Source: Cytidiella melzeri (Eukaryota > Basidiomycota > Agaricomycetes > Polyporales > Irpicaceae). From it: 64,000 nt of DNA. How positions within the stretch are numbered: position 1 is the first letter of the stretch; each line of letters starts with the position of its first letter. Location: positions 83,447 to 147,446 of the forward strand of contig JABYQR010000076.1 in NCBI GenBank assembly GCA_022592445.1. Direction: 5' to 3'. The translations under genes and the position numbers were made by a program. Of this stretch, positions 36,154 through 48,900 are shown piece by piece. The notes below the pieces were generated by a model. It was not told the origin of the DNA and did not search any database. It worked only from the letters and a program-made list of their open reading frames with translations.

Positions 36154-37334
36154 TCAGCCGAAATTCTGTTTCGCCATCTGCATGAACATGTCCATCGTTG
36201 CCCGGTCCTTTTGCCTGATGGCATTGGCACGCTCTCGCGCAGCAGCGTCTCGCTCATCCCTCGCGCCAAATTTACTTTCTTCCTTTCGCTTACGAGCAGC
36301 ATCCCTACGGGCAATTCTGGGGGGTGAAAGCAAACGACGAGTATATGTGAGTGAAGGCGCTTATTGAAAGAGAGTTACGCACTGTTGTTGAAAGCTATCG
36401 CTGCCACCCATCAAAGTAGACTCATCTGCCTCCAAGCCATCATCCCCCTTGTCCCTGAACGACCTGTCTGCCTCCCTCTTGGCTCGCTTCTTTTCTAGCA
36501 TACCTTCACGCCCAACCTCTTTTGGCCCAATCGTATCCTCAATCCTCTCTTTCTCTTCCTTCTTGTCACGCTTTCTCTTGAGATCTCGTTCATAACCACG
36601 TCGAGAGTCTGTGTCTTCACGTGCCAGAGCCAGGTCTGACTGACTAGGGAGCGTAGGACCTTGAACACGGCCGCTACCACTGGTACTGGCGGATGGTCCG
36701 ATGTTGGGACGGCCGTTGTTTGCAGCACTTACTTCCTGCCGCGCTGCTCGTAACGCCTCTGCGTCAGCTTTGGTGGCTTTTGATGCAAAAGACCATTTGT
36801 AGCCAGTTTGGGTGCTGGCAGCTTGGGGTTCTACGCCGTAGTATAACGTTTCTGTAGAGGCTAACGTGAGACTGAGAGGCACAGACGGCGGATAAAGACA
36901 TACTGGGTAATTTGCCCCTATTCCATGCCTTTAGAAGAAGTCATCAGTATTGATGGGAACTGGGCAGATTCAATGTGGGCATGCGTACCTTCACGAACTT
37001 GCGGAAGTATCTGCTCAATCCTTAGTGACTACGATGAGACGAAAGTAAATCACTTACTTTCGGGACTTGTCGCTGGGCAGCTCGTCAAAGTACTACAGTC
37101 GGCATTGTGGTCCATCAGCATACAAATGACATCCACGTAGGCTCGACATACCTTGTGTTTCTCATCCTTCAGCCACACTCTAAACTCATCGCTGCGTAAG
37201 AAGTAGTCCGACTCCGAGATGGGTTTTGCGTCGTTCGGTAGTCTTAAGTCTGTTTCAGGGGATGCTGAACGGTCTCTAGAGCGAGAACGCGACCGTTCGC
37301 GCGACTGCGAACGTTCTTTTCGGCGCGAAGACAT
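36154..37334 (-). CDS. RS-domain protein with conserved YFDEL...WNRGKL core
   Basis: Likely nuclear, splicing-related protein of 298 residues, with no symbol I can assign. Minus-strand exons are 37334-37152, 37092-37058, 37010-36989, 36928-36904, 36851-36383 and 36316-36154; phases all agree. The N-terminus is an Arg/Ser tract (about 5-25: RKERSQSRERSRSRSRDR). The core, spread over four exons of which two are only 22 and 25 nt, reads FLRSDEFRVWLKDEKHK, YFDELPSDKSRK, YFRKFVKAWNRGKLP. This block is found in RS proteins across eukaryotes. The C-terminal half is charged and coiled-coil-like (DLKRKRDKKEEKERIED; RRDAARKRKEESKFGARD). The start gives the RS tract at once. A partial copy lies at 20735-21285. 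Confidence 0.78.
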
Positions 37335-37678
37335 GCAGTCACTGGCAGGGTGTAGAGTGCTTTAGACGCCAGTGTCCTGGAGTATGGCGAGATATGATCG
37401 GGAAGTCGGCGCATCAAGCGCATCAGGTTAGATATGTTTTTCAGAGAAACCCGTCACTCCGCCCTCCATTCGCCCACACACTCACAAGTTGCGCGGACGC
37501 ACGGCCCCTACCCTATAAACATAGCACTGTATGTATAGCCGACGACTGCTGGCTACCCAGAGCGCTGAATGCAGTTTTATTATACCAGACTGGACGACTT
37601 GCGATGCAAGATTTGATATTGGGCTGACACCCGTTTGGTACTCAGTTTCTGATGTTAATCACGCTTGTCTTGACTTTG
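37335..37678. other. Intergenic, no supported gene
   Basis: Upstream flank of the RS-protein gene and 3' flank of the small gene at 37679-38042. Nothing else is visible. Confidence 0.45.
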
Positions 37679-38042
37679 CTACAGAAAGCGAGGAGCATTA
37701 TGGCTAACTTCTGAATGTACAGGGATAGGCTGGAAGGCCATCTCGGAGACGATAGATGAAGTTGAAGACTCGGTCTCATGATCTTCTGGTGTCGATGTGA
37801 TTTATGCAAAAAGTGATGTGCTCGTCTCGCTGCCTTCATGAAAATGCAGCTAGCGGTTTCTCTCGCGCACCGCTGTGCCTCTCCTTTTGACTTGAGCGGT
37901 CAATATGTGAGTCTTCCGGTTCACGAATGATAAAGTCGAACTGAACGGCGCGTTTACAGGACATGAGTCGGGAGCGGGCCCGAAATTCAAGGAGGCGAGC
38001 TTGTTGCAGCAAGTCGCCAACCTGGTTTGCTGAACTTGCCAT
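37679..38042 (-). CDS. Possible small two-exon gene, unknown product
   Basis: Tentative. The ATG at 38042 opens MASSANQVGDLLQQARLLEF, a helix-like start that looks coding. It can be joined through an 85-nt intron (GTGCGC...CCAG) to a second exon reading EDHETESSTSSIVSEM and ending at TAG 37679-37681. The frame also stays open past that donor for some codons, so other ends are possible. No known domain is seen. Neither expression nor the splice can be judged from sequence alone. Confidence 0.3.
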
Positions 38043-38734
38043 GGCGAAAGCTGTCGATTGAGTGATTGGGCACCACGAGGATACTGACGTCCTGTCAAAA
38101 CGCACCTGCAGGACTGAACATATTCTTCTCCACTCCAAGTCACCTGCTGTTCGCTTTCTCGATCCCCGCTCTTCCGTTGTCCCATTTCACGCGATGTTTT
38201 CGGCCTTCGCAGCCAACGACGTTCCCGTTCACGTGTCGCTCATGCAGACCTACCGCCAGCAATAAGAGACTTGGCGTCCGTACAGGTCGATCGTCTATAC
38301 GGCTCGCTCTTTGACGCCCCGGGCATCAAATCCGCTCGTTATTCGCTTCGTACGTGTCATGTTTTGGCATTTTCGTGCTGATCCACGTCTTGTTTGGGTG
38401 GAAAAGGTCCATCCTCTTCTTTGTGGCGTCTCGCGAAGCACCAGAGGCTGAGATGCCGTGCGACATCGAAGCACCGAAAGCCATTCATCACCACCAAATC
38501 CTCAACGTATCCTGAGTTTACCTGTTGATCGACCACTGACGGAGTTAGCTTTCGTGCTTCTCTCTCGGCGTCGTGCTTCTTAACTCCTCCCAACTTGGAA
38601 TTAATTTCACCAGATGAGGAAACTCAAATGTTTGAATTTAACATCACCCTCCCCAAAATCGCAGGCGTGAAAGTATATATTCCACCTTCACCCGTTCAAC
38701 TTCCCTTCACCCCGCCGTCCCCGCCATCCCCAAC
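38043..38734. other. Intergenic, PUF gene promoter
   Basis: Pyrimidine-rich flank before the PUF gene start, with a TATATA-like stretch near 38670 about 65 bp upstream of the ATG. No gene is recognised. Confidence 0.4.
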
Positions 38735-41395
38735 ATGAACTCTACCGTCTCCTCCCAGTCCTACGGCCCTCTCTTCGAGTCGACTCGGCGTCCTTCTGCG
38801 CCAGGCTTGAGCTCCTCCATCTGGGCTCCTCAACCTCAGCCTTCGGATAACGCCTGGTCCAAAGCAATTGAGTCTATCAGCAGAGTAAACGAGGATGCGC
38901 CTAAGGACTCTTCTCGTCCAGAAGTTCGGCGCACCGTCTCTCACACTCCCAGTAGAAATGGCGAGGACGTTTTTGGTCCTGTTGGCGTAAGCTGCCAGGA
39001 CAAAAAAGTCGTCGGGGCTATCGGCGACGGCCGTAAAAGGTCGACGCCAGACTATGATCCGATGGTGCGTGGAGTCCTCGCATACATGCACAGCTGTTTA
39101 TCGTTCTGACTCCCTACGTGCAGCATGTTCATCAATTGCTCCGCACTTTGAATCTCAACTCTCCTGCTCCATTTTCCTCCGACTCTTTTCCTGGGGACTT
39201 CATGCCCTCGCCCATCTCACCTGATGTCTCTCCTATCTCGACAACATCAACTCTTCTGACTCCTCCATACCAATCGCCAGCCAAAGCCTTTGGCGAGTGG
39301 AAGTTCGATCCTGCGTATGATTTCGCCTCGGCTTATCAACATCAGGCGCCCAACAGCCTTCTTTTCGAGACCGACCCGCACTCTGTGCAAGACTATGGCG
39401 CCTCCCAGCATCCCCTCTGCCGCACTATCCTGCCTTCTGATTCCATGCAGCCCACGAGTCGCTCATTTCCTCCCTTCGAGCCATTCCAAGACAGGCTGAA
39501 CGCCATCCCCAATCCCAACGTCATCACCGTGCGTGAGCCTGTGCCTCACTTGCACGCACGACAGGACTCTGGATTCCTACAACCCGGCGCATGGACGCAA
39601 CCCCGACTCAGATCTTCTTCTGGCGACTGGGCGAAGCCAGACGAGCGTCGAAATTCCGATTCCTCTATCAGTCACTCTGAGGCAAATTTCAGCCCGTCTC
39701 GCTCGCACGGCGGCGGCTTTACTCACGAGGCAAGTGAATCTACTCCTGCGACCACGAACCTGAATCTGACCAAATTCGTAGCCTATCAACTTCCTGTCTT
39801 TGCTTCATCCTTCTTCTTCTCCTCCCTATGAGCTCTTCGTTGCGCGAATTATCAAGTCTTCCGATCAGCAAGCATCGATATTTTTACAACAGAAACTGAA
39901 GGTGGCTGACACTGACGAACGCGCCAAGATTGTCGATGCCATTTGCACTCGGGGGTACGAGATGATGGCCCACCGGTTCGTTCTTCTGTCTCATGGTGTA
40001 CCTATAACTGACGCATTGCAGCTTTGGCAATTGGGCAGTCCAGCGCTGTTTAGAAACTCCCGCTACCCCCGCCGAGAAAAGGAAAATTGTTAGCTGTATG
40101 CGGTAAGAAGGGCTTGCGATGTATGTAGTACCTAACTCTGAAGCTGACTGGATGATGCCTTACAGTCGCCGAGTCGTCGAGCTCGCTACCAACTGCTATG
40201 GCTGTCATGTTCTCCAAAAGGCGTTAGATTGTGAGGAGGAGGTCAGGCTGCTGATTGTTTCGGAATTGCTTGTTGGCGACCCAGCTCAGACACTAGTCAA
40301 CAAGCACGCATCCCACGTGTGGAGTAAGGTGAGTGGATGATCCGTCGTAACAGCGTATTTCTCATTAGAGCGTCATGCAATAGATAATGGAGCTGAGCTG
40401 GACCCATCCTGCACCACCCATATTCGCCTAGTACGTTCTTGATCACTTGACTCCGTCTACGGGTGATACTTGAACATGATATGTAGCGTCAACAAATCCT
40501 TGAGAGGCAAATGGGCTTCGCTTGCGTGTCACGAGACGGGCTCATTAGTCGTCCAGGTTCGTCAGTCGCTGTGTTTATCAAGGTATAGTCTTTTAATGCT
40601 TGACGGTGGTTAGCATGCTTTCGAGAATCTTGAAGAGTCTGCAAAGGACGGTATCGTCGATGAATTGCTCAACCAAGGGTCAACTGTCTTTAGCGAGGTT
40701 GCCAAGAGCCAGTGGGGATCATACTGCATCCAGCACAGTGCGTTTTGCTACTTCATTGTGACGAGCCACCCAATCGATGATACCCTCTTTCCAAGTCCTC
40801 GAGCACGGCTCTGCTAAGCATCGTGACATGGCTTTGGAACATCTCATCTCCGGCCTCTTGGAGTACGCTACAAATGAGCAAGGTGCCAAGTCTGTCACCA
40901 AGGCTTTGAAAGAAGGTGGCAAGGAAACGCTCGATCGCGTCATTGCACGCATGTGCGAACCGGCTAAAGGGTGAGTATTTCTGCCTCTGGCCACAGCTTA
41001 CACGGGCGCTGATCACGAAGCGACAGTGGCCGTCGCGCCATGATCGTGGACCTCGCCCTGTCTCCCACAGGGAGTCAGCTGATTGCCAGCGTTTTGCCAA
41101 ACGTGAGTTGGTTGGTAAAATGCAGATGATTCTGATATATATCGTGCAATGTAGGCCGACAAAGACCAACGCGCTCTACTCTATGATTCGATTCGCGGTC
41201 ACATCGTAACGCTACGTGGCTGTAAGACCGGTTCTAAGGTTATATGGCTATTGTAGGTGTTGCATACCATGCTGGCGACGATGATTGACTGATTATTGCT
41301 GGCAATTTCAGTGACAGGATGGTGCGTGTATCAGCTCAGCCCTCATACCAGCTAAGGACTAACACACCTCACAGCGCGCGTACTATGGCTATTGA
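38735..41395 (+). CDS. PUF (pumilio-like) RNA-binding protein, Jsn1/Puf1-like
   Basis: Sequence-specific mRNA-binding protein acting in 3' UTR control. The 13 exons are 38735-39064, 39124-39777, 39833-39975, 40022-40102, 40166-40328, 40384-40430, 40487-40556, 40614-40737, 40796-40970, 41027-41102, 41155-41252, 41312-41321 and 41375-41395, encoding 663 residues. The first 330 residues are Ser/Pro-rich and disordered. PUF-type helical repeats follow: FGNWAVQRCLE, NCYGCHVLQKAL, NKHASHVWSKIM, TGSLVVQHAFE, QWGSYCIQHILEHG, QGAKSVTKAL, TGSQLIASVLP and CKTGSKVIWLF. The end, LFDRMRAYYGY, needs both terminal mini-exons, one of 10 nt. Reading through at 41253 would stop at once after WLL. The closest known type is the Jsn1/Puf2 group, which in yeast binds mRNAs for membrane and mitochondrial proteins. 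Confidence 0.88.
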
Positions 41396-42037
41396 TTCCT
41401 TCCAGATTTTTAGGATACCATCGCATATTTTCTCAGCATATCTTATTCGCCATCTGAACATCCACTGCGATCGCAAAAGCACGCTCTACTTTCAATCACG
41501 GAACAACATTAATAACAGCACACGTCGCATGACACAGCAAGCTCGCATATCTTTACGCATTATCTTGAAATTATCGAACAAGACATCGAACCGCAATCAT
41601 CATCTCTGCATAGCATTCTATCGAGGTTCTCGATCATTTACGGGAAGCTCATTGCATTCTTTATAGACTCTCGAGCTCGTGGTAGATGTATAATTTCTAA
41701 ACCTTCCTACACCTCTGCCATGCTTCTTATTCACCCATTTCATTGGCGCGTCGCGTCTGTAACACACCTTCGCAGCTGTCCGTTAGTTTTCGTGTTTCTG
41801 CTAGTTCTCTTCCTATCGCTCAATGCAAGACGTGGTGTATCATCCTTCGTTCAAGCGGTTGCGCTCCCTGTATGTAACAGTATATATATCGAAGTCAATC
41901 AAATGTATGTCGGCGACGAAAAACGAAAGTGTTCCGTCTGGAGTCCTGGACGCCACCATGGCTACAATTACCGTTTTCGGCTCATGCTCGACCCTTTCAC
42001 CAAAACGTCGTCACTCGATAGCAGGTACACCCGCCAC
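41396..42037. other. Intergenic, no supported gene
   Basis: PUF 3' flank and leader of the RWD gene. The frame open from 41720 continues into the next gene, but its upstream part has no family features and is best read as leader. Confidence 0.4.
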
Positions 42038-42989
42038 ATGCCCTGTATCGCCTCTCATGCTGACTTTCAGCGTACGGTTGAGGAGTTATATCTCCTCAAG
42101 TGCTCACTACTGTCTGGTGAATCACTGACGTTCGAGGAATCTACAGACGGCGATGCGGCCATCTGGAGCAAGTGTCTTGACAGTTATCCTGAGCAACTCG
42201 AAGCTGAAGGTCACGACTATCCTCTTCCTGCGACTCCATGTTTTCGTATCGTCTTGGACGGCGGTCGATTCTGGATTGACGTCCAGTACCCGGCACTACA
42301 CTCGACAGTCGTTCTACCGATAGTGACTGTCAAGGGTGATGACATCACACGTAGTGAGCAGCAACGGTGGCAGAATATCATCGAGGAACAGATGGCTGAA
42401 GTGCGCGGCAGTGAGTATGTATTCTCTATTTTGCTTCGTACACCTCACGTTTACTGATGACTACCGCAGGTTCCCGACGTACGAGCTGATCGCGACCTAC
42501 CTGCTGCCGCGGCTCCACAGCGACGCAGGCGCGTCCCGGCTTCACTCGACTGATAACCATTGCCGTGACGTGGTTTTCCCAAGCATGTTGCCGTCTCGGG
42601 AAAGCAACAGTGTGACTGCACCTCCGATGCGGTACTATTACCACGCGCTTCTGACTTCCCACCACTTGATTTCGCCGACCAAACGAAAGAACATGCAACA
42701 GTGGTCCTCTCAGCTGCGCGTCTCCGGGTTCGCGAAGGTGGGGTACCCAGGATGTGTATATTGTGAGGGTGAGCAGGAAGATGTGGAGGAGTTTGTGGCG
42801 AATGTGAAGGCGATGCAGTGGCTGGCGCTGCGCGTGAGGTTTGTCGAGGCTCTTCCGGAGGGTCTAGAGGAAGGAAGGCGGGGATGGGTAGAGCTGGAAA
42901 AGGTAGGAGAGGTTGTGGAGGAGATGAGGCGGCTTGGGCGGGAGTGTTTTGTGGTTGAGATGGGAATAGGGAGTGCTGGTCAGAAGTAG
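42038..42989 (+). CDS. RWD domain protein with Prp3 C-terminal-like domain (RWDD2-like)
   Basis: Two exons, 42038-42414 and 42470-42989, give 298 residues, close to animal RWDD2 (about 290). The intron is GTATGT...CGCAG and joins RGSE to FPTYEL. The N-terminal half is an RWD fold (TVEELYLLKCSLLSGE at the start, ATPCFRIVL and FPTYELIATYLLP later). The C-terminal half matches the DUF1115/Prp3_C domain: YYYHALLTSHHLISPTKR, FAKVGYPGCVYCEGE and MQWLALRVRF. The family is conserved but its role is not established. RWD domains usually bind proteins. The start at 42038 is the nearest in-frame ATG; an upstream coding exon cannot be excluded. Confidence 0.8.
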
Positions 42990-45900
42990 TGCTTGTTGGG
43001 AGCAATGGTTGAGTTTGTTGTTTGCAGTACCATGAGCATATTACCGGAAGTGTAACATGTCTCCCTGCTAGGGTGTATATTGTAACCCAACCTACCATGC
43101 ACCTCACTGTGTTCTCACTCATATATTCCCTGCCACTTCGCGCCAACCGAGGGTTTTGCCAGACGCACGACGACGTGGTACCCATCCTGTCATATTTCAG
43201 CTACTGAAAGTGTGAACTGCGCCTCCTCGGAATATAGCGAAGACTACGTGTCTGACAACGGCAACCGTCGTGGGCCAACAAAGAACACTCGGTCCGAACA
43301 GTATCTCCATCGATCTGCAGTTTTGTTCACAACAGGAAAAAAAAAAGAAACGCGCTCGAAGATTGAGAACAAGGAGAAAGAGAAGCTTCCTTCGGTGTTC
43401 TCCCAAGAACCCAAGAGCCAAAGTCTCTTGACGCGACTTGCCGCACCTAACCAAAGCTTTTTTGTTTTTTTTTGCTTTCTAGATTTTGCTTTGCGGTTGA
43501 CGATTTCCGAGACATCCAATCCACCGGGTACGGCCAGGAAATCCTAATCCTCGGTATTAGAAGCATCATCCCAATCTCACATGCCAAGATGTGAGTAAAT
43601 TACGCGTGTATCCCTGTAGCATTGAGTTTGACGAGGCATGGCGTTGACCAGTGACAACGTTGTGTTGCGGTCCGCAGGTGGTTGCAGTGCAAAAGTCGTG
43701 CGCGGCGCGATGAAACGTTTCCTTTGGTACAGAGAGAGGTCTGGCGATAAACATGAACGATTGCAGTTTGCATATCCCGAGCGTGGTGGGCACAGTATCA
43801 GCCGTCGGTAGTCAGTCGTTTGCACGAAGGAAACCACCGCCGGTAGTAGTGGCTCCTCGCGACTAATACAACTGATGCGCCTCATTGAAAAGTCGGTCCG
43901 TGGCCGCGACATAGTACAAGCTTCTCTACTGCCAACGTTCGTTGTATATTTGTTCTGCCTGTTGAGTAGTCGGACCGTGAGCTTGAAGGAGGAGATCGTC
44001 GCTTTTACGGGAAAATGTTTCGTTGCACAGCCAATTTGATTGTCCCAGGTAGTCACTGTGAGATGCAGGGAGAAACACGTTCAACAGCGGCAGCGGTACC
44101 GCCTTCCGCCAAGCGTACTGTCCAAAATTTTCTGTGTGATGAAGGTCGACCCTGGATGGAACCATTGTTCATGATCGTCGTGCAGTGGTTGGACAGAGCA
44201 AGTCTGTTGAGAACGTTTTATTGCACATACCTCATCAGCACTCGCCAACAACGAGACAAAGATGGCTCACCATACAAGACATGTCGAGTAGTACATATAA
44301 CGAGTCGATCGTGTAAAACGGCTAAGAGAGAAAGAGAGACTGCCGTTAGTAAGCATCCTCGTGTGGGTCGTTGCACATATATACACACCGACGATCCTCT
44401 CATTCAGCCGACACAGGATCAGACGTACCGAGTTGCGATAAGCAAACACAGTCGTATTGGACAGAACTGAGTATCGTAAGCTTGTTTAACCGGCGACGAC
44501 AAAAAAAGCTTAAAGCCAGGCTGCGAACGGAGTTGTCGGTACGACGAAGGCTAATGAAACCCGTTCTGTGTGTGGGTTCTCCTACGGATCTCTCCAGTCA
44601 TCCACTTCCCAAGTGCGCGATCTAAGAAGAAAAAGTACCGTTAGGGATGCGCCGTTCTGGGCGGGCGTAGATCAGGACCGTTCCTCGGTTTTTTTTCTTG
44701 TCGTCGTCGTCGTCCCTCAGGCTTTGCGGACAGGTGTAGGAATTCCGCCTTTATGGGGATGACGGTGCGGCTACCGTGGTTGTCCTCGCGATAATTTGCG
44801 GTTCGGAGGATGAGAAAGTGGCGGTCCACCTCCAATGGTGTAGTCCAAACGGAGGCGCTGATGGAGGAAGTTTTTTCTTTGCGCTGTCAAGGATTAGTGC
44901 CGCTCGCACAATCGTTTTGCATTGCGTCGGGAATCGGCACGAGAGAGGTACATAGTACGCCTGCAATGGTGCTGTGAGGGGATTCATAAAACGTGTGAAT
45001 GCCGCGTTTGTCCTCTGCTAGCCACATTGTCAGCTAATTCTGATGCTGATGTATGAAGGAACGTCGCTTGTGCGAAAGTCGAAAGCCCCGTTTGTTGTCA
45101 CCAAGGTTCACATACGTACAATATTGCCAGCCTACCAGTGAGACGCCGTGTACCCCACCGGTGAAGATGACTGCGCCATGTTGAAAATTCTGAAAAAAAA
45201 ACGACAGGTGAGGTTGTTGTGCTCGAGAGGAGTGAGCCAAAGTCCCGACTTGCGCTTTTCAAAACTCTCTGCACCTTGTTGATCTCGACAGATCACAACA
45301 AAGAGGCCACGATCCTAGCGCCGTGGACGAAGGCTATCGACCGAAGATCTCTGGGCACTGCTGTTTCGGGGGAGAGCTAGACAAGGACGTTCTTAGTGTT
45401 TTCGAGGCAAGATTATCCTGTCTCGAAACTGTTTCTTTTCCTGGCGGTTAGACAGGGCCGCCGTCCCAGGAGCGAGTATTGGTTCGGCATTATTTGCATC
45501 GTAGGCCTGAACGAGTAGTCGCCGCCGTATTGTAGATGCACAGCTGCATCGTACTCAGCACTGTAGATACACTCCAACGTCAGTCGTCCACTTTTCAAAC
45601 CAGGAAACACTCCAACTGACCTGCGGACTCGATCTTTACAAACGTAGTACATGACCAGAATGATCTAGTGCAACCCACATAACATGTCGGTGAATTCTCT
45701 AGGCCTACTTTGCGGTGTTGTCAGCACGCGGGCAGTTCCTGGGAACAGGTAAGTAAGAGAGCCAGGGGATTGTAGTAGGACAACACCGACCGGGTTAGGT
45801 CCAATATCCGGAAATTTCGGCCGAGGCAAAGGGTGTTAAAGTGGCGATCGTGCTGGTGGTGCGTTTTTGGTTTTGCTTATGGCATCCGGTCCACCAAAAC

Positions 45901-48900
45901 CACGCAAACGTGGTCATGGCAAGGAGTAAGTATCAGCGTTTGTGGGAGACTTGATTCCCGCCGGCCCACGCGGGAAGGGTAATTACAGGTGCATGTTGTA
46001 TAGCTTGGCATATGATCTGCGACACCCGTTTATGAATCAAGTGGCTTTTCGTAGTCCGCGACGGAGCTTTGGGCTTACCTCTGGTTTTCTGACAAACCTC
46101 GACCGGCGAGAGAGAGTTGAAAGGATTCGAGTTCCGTGGCAGCGGCGGTGGATGCAACAATGGAATGGAGGAGAACAATGGAAATCCTTTCCTGTGCATG
46201 CCGCGTTTCGATGGACCATGTCGAGTTAGCACAGCATACATGTGTGCACACAGACTACTGTAATGTAAATGAAACGGTCACCAAAAGATGGTCAGTACTG
46301 CGGCTGAAGGATATTGAGCTCTCCACGCTAAGATGAGATAACCCGCGGGTGGCGAAAAAAAAGTCTAAAAGGTTGCCTGATACGGTAAAGGCACTTGGCA
46401 TCCTTTCTATGAAACGCGACGTTGTTGTTTGAGTGCCAGTGTGGATAATTAAAAGTTTTGTGGATGAACCATGAGGATATCGTGCTCGAAGACTGCTGTG
46501 TACATTGGGTTTAGTCGGGCGTGGCGATTGTTGCCTCAAGGACACAAAGCGCCGTTAGTAGATGACCTTTGCTATCAGCCTGAACTATACCAGTGTGGGA
46601 AAGTGTGGGGTGCCACAGAGGCGTATGAACCAGAGGCTGACGAGAGGATGTCGTTCGAGGTGGTTGTCGTGTTCCAGCATCGAACCAGGTCGACTCTAGA
46701 CTACACGGCCGCCATCATGCGTGTAAAGCAATATGACACTTTCCGACATCACCTTCTCCAGCGTGTATATACACAACACATATATAATCTGATCATGGGG
46801 GTAGTCGCATGAAGACGAGACCTTTTCTAGCCCACGAGTTTCCTTTCAAATGTATATGTATTGCAATAACAAGGACACTACAAGTATCTGCCGAGCGGAA
46901 TCGAGCAGTTGCCAGTTACTGAAAGTCTGTTTTGCGTAACGAGCAACGTTCATCTGGCTGCTGCTGCGCCTCCAGCTTCTGTACACGACGAATGGAAAGG
47001 AGAAGGAAATCAAGGGCTTCGCGAGTTCAGCCCTTGACGTGCGTGTTGATTTGATGACGCACCCCCACATCTTCAGCGCGAGGAAGGCACGCCCAATGGT
47101 CGTCAAGTACACCGAGTGGTTCGACGGAGCGCAGGTTGTGGACAACGGTTTCAAAGACGTGCGTACAGCAGACGTAGAAGTGCCCTCTTCTGATGACGAA
47201 GACGCAAGAGACCCGAGCGTGTGGTTTCGACATATGTCATTCGGACTTGCATGTCACGACCCAGTCGTCTACTGAGCGTGTAGGGAGGGTCTAGAGCCTA
47301 GGCCGGGCGATGCGCCTGCCTAGTGCGCAACGAGCAGAAAAGTCACGGTGGTCGTGTGTGCCACCTCCGATGGCCATCGTCTGTAACACACACGTAGGTC
47401 AGGTAATCCATTCCTTTCACAAACTTGGCTCTCGCGCCCGTGGGTTGTTGGATACTCATTTTGCGTCTTGTTAATTGATGAGACCTGTGGGAAACGACGC
47501 AATCAACCACTGTCGGTGATCAAAAACAACAACAACAGCCCACGCAACTGACAGCCATCCATCTGGAGGGGAGGATGGAAGGATGGATGGAAGATCGCTG
47601 GGTGAACGCAGAGCCAAATGAGGGTGAACAGAAAGAGGGGAGGGGACGAGTACTTGGTGCATGTGAAGGACAAATTGGACAAAAAGGAAAAGCGTCTGAA
47701 CTATGGCAGCACTGATGGGAGTCTGTGTTTCCTGCTGTACTCCGAGCTTGAGCGTAGCGTTCCTAGAAAGTGAGTAACCCCCTACGAATTTACAACTCGC
47801 CACCTTGTCTGACGGTGTTCCCGCTTGTGTTCTCCTCGCACGTCAATTGTCAAAATGGCTGTTCGGAATTCGTGTTACGTAAAAGACGACAGCGTTGCAG
47901 TCCACCTCAATCACTATTGAATAGACGCGCGACTCGGTGAACTGACAAGAGATCTGGAGAGAAGAAGATCTCAATTCAATGTTGTGTACAATCTATCTCT
48001 TCCGTTCATACAACCAGATCGTGATCGGTGAGGACGACGGGGGCTCCGATGTGTCGGGGCGCATCCAAGCTTCAGAGAAAAAGAAAAAAAGAGTGCATGA
48101 AACGAGGGAAACTAGGAGGTCAGTCTACGATGTCGCCTGACGCGAGGAGACGGTCGTCAACGCAGCGCTGGGGACTACCAGGCACGACGTCGCGTCCATG
48201 TCTGACCACAACCCATGACTGTGTGTGACGTCGAGAGATACACACCAGGTGACGCCAGCGACGCGCCTGTGTTTGCTCATCGGACGAGTAACTGAATGCG
48301 TCGGCGGTGACTGAGAATCGTACTTCGCGTTTTTCTGCGCGGGGATGGTTTGAACAGATTCCTGCAGGTGTTGACGTACACAAGAGGGATCGGTAGCATA
48401 AACGATGAAAGAAAGGTAGGTACAAGAAGTGGTGAGATTCTGTTCCAAGCGAACGAATGGCCGTGTTGGCTGGAATTGAGTATGGCCATGATTGGTTGCG
48501 GGACTGAATATAGAGAACGAACGGATTGAGTAGGTGTGTACCTCGAGGCAGGCCAAGTGGAGCTCGTTGCAATGGGTGTGGAGTGGGACTTTGATTCGAG
48601 GCAGCCTTGTTTGTTTGTGTCCGTAGAGCGCCCTCGACGCTATCTGTATGTTCCCCGTGAATTAGTGTGTCGACGAGCCACGCGCACGAGAGTTAGGAGG
48701 CGGGGGAGAGGGGATTGTTGCCGCCGCACTTGGAGGCGGGGTGAAAGCAAAGAAGAGGTGTTGCCTGGGATGGACAAGTGTGAGAACCGGCGACTTTGCT
48801 GCTTGATCGAGATCGTTCGATGGGCGACTGGAAAAGCAACCAATCTTCCACGCGCTCGCAGAAAATAAGACGCATGATGGGAAAATACAAGATGGAATCA

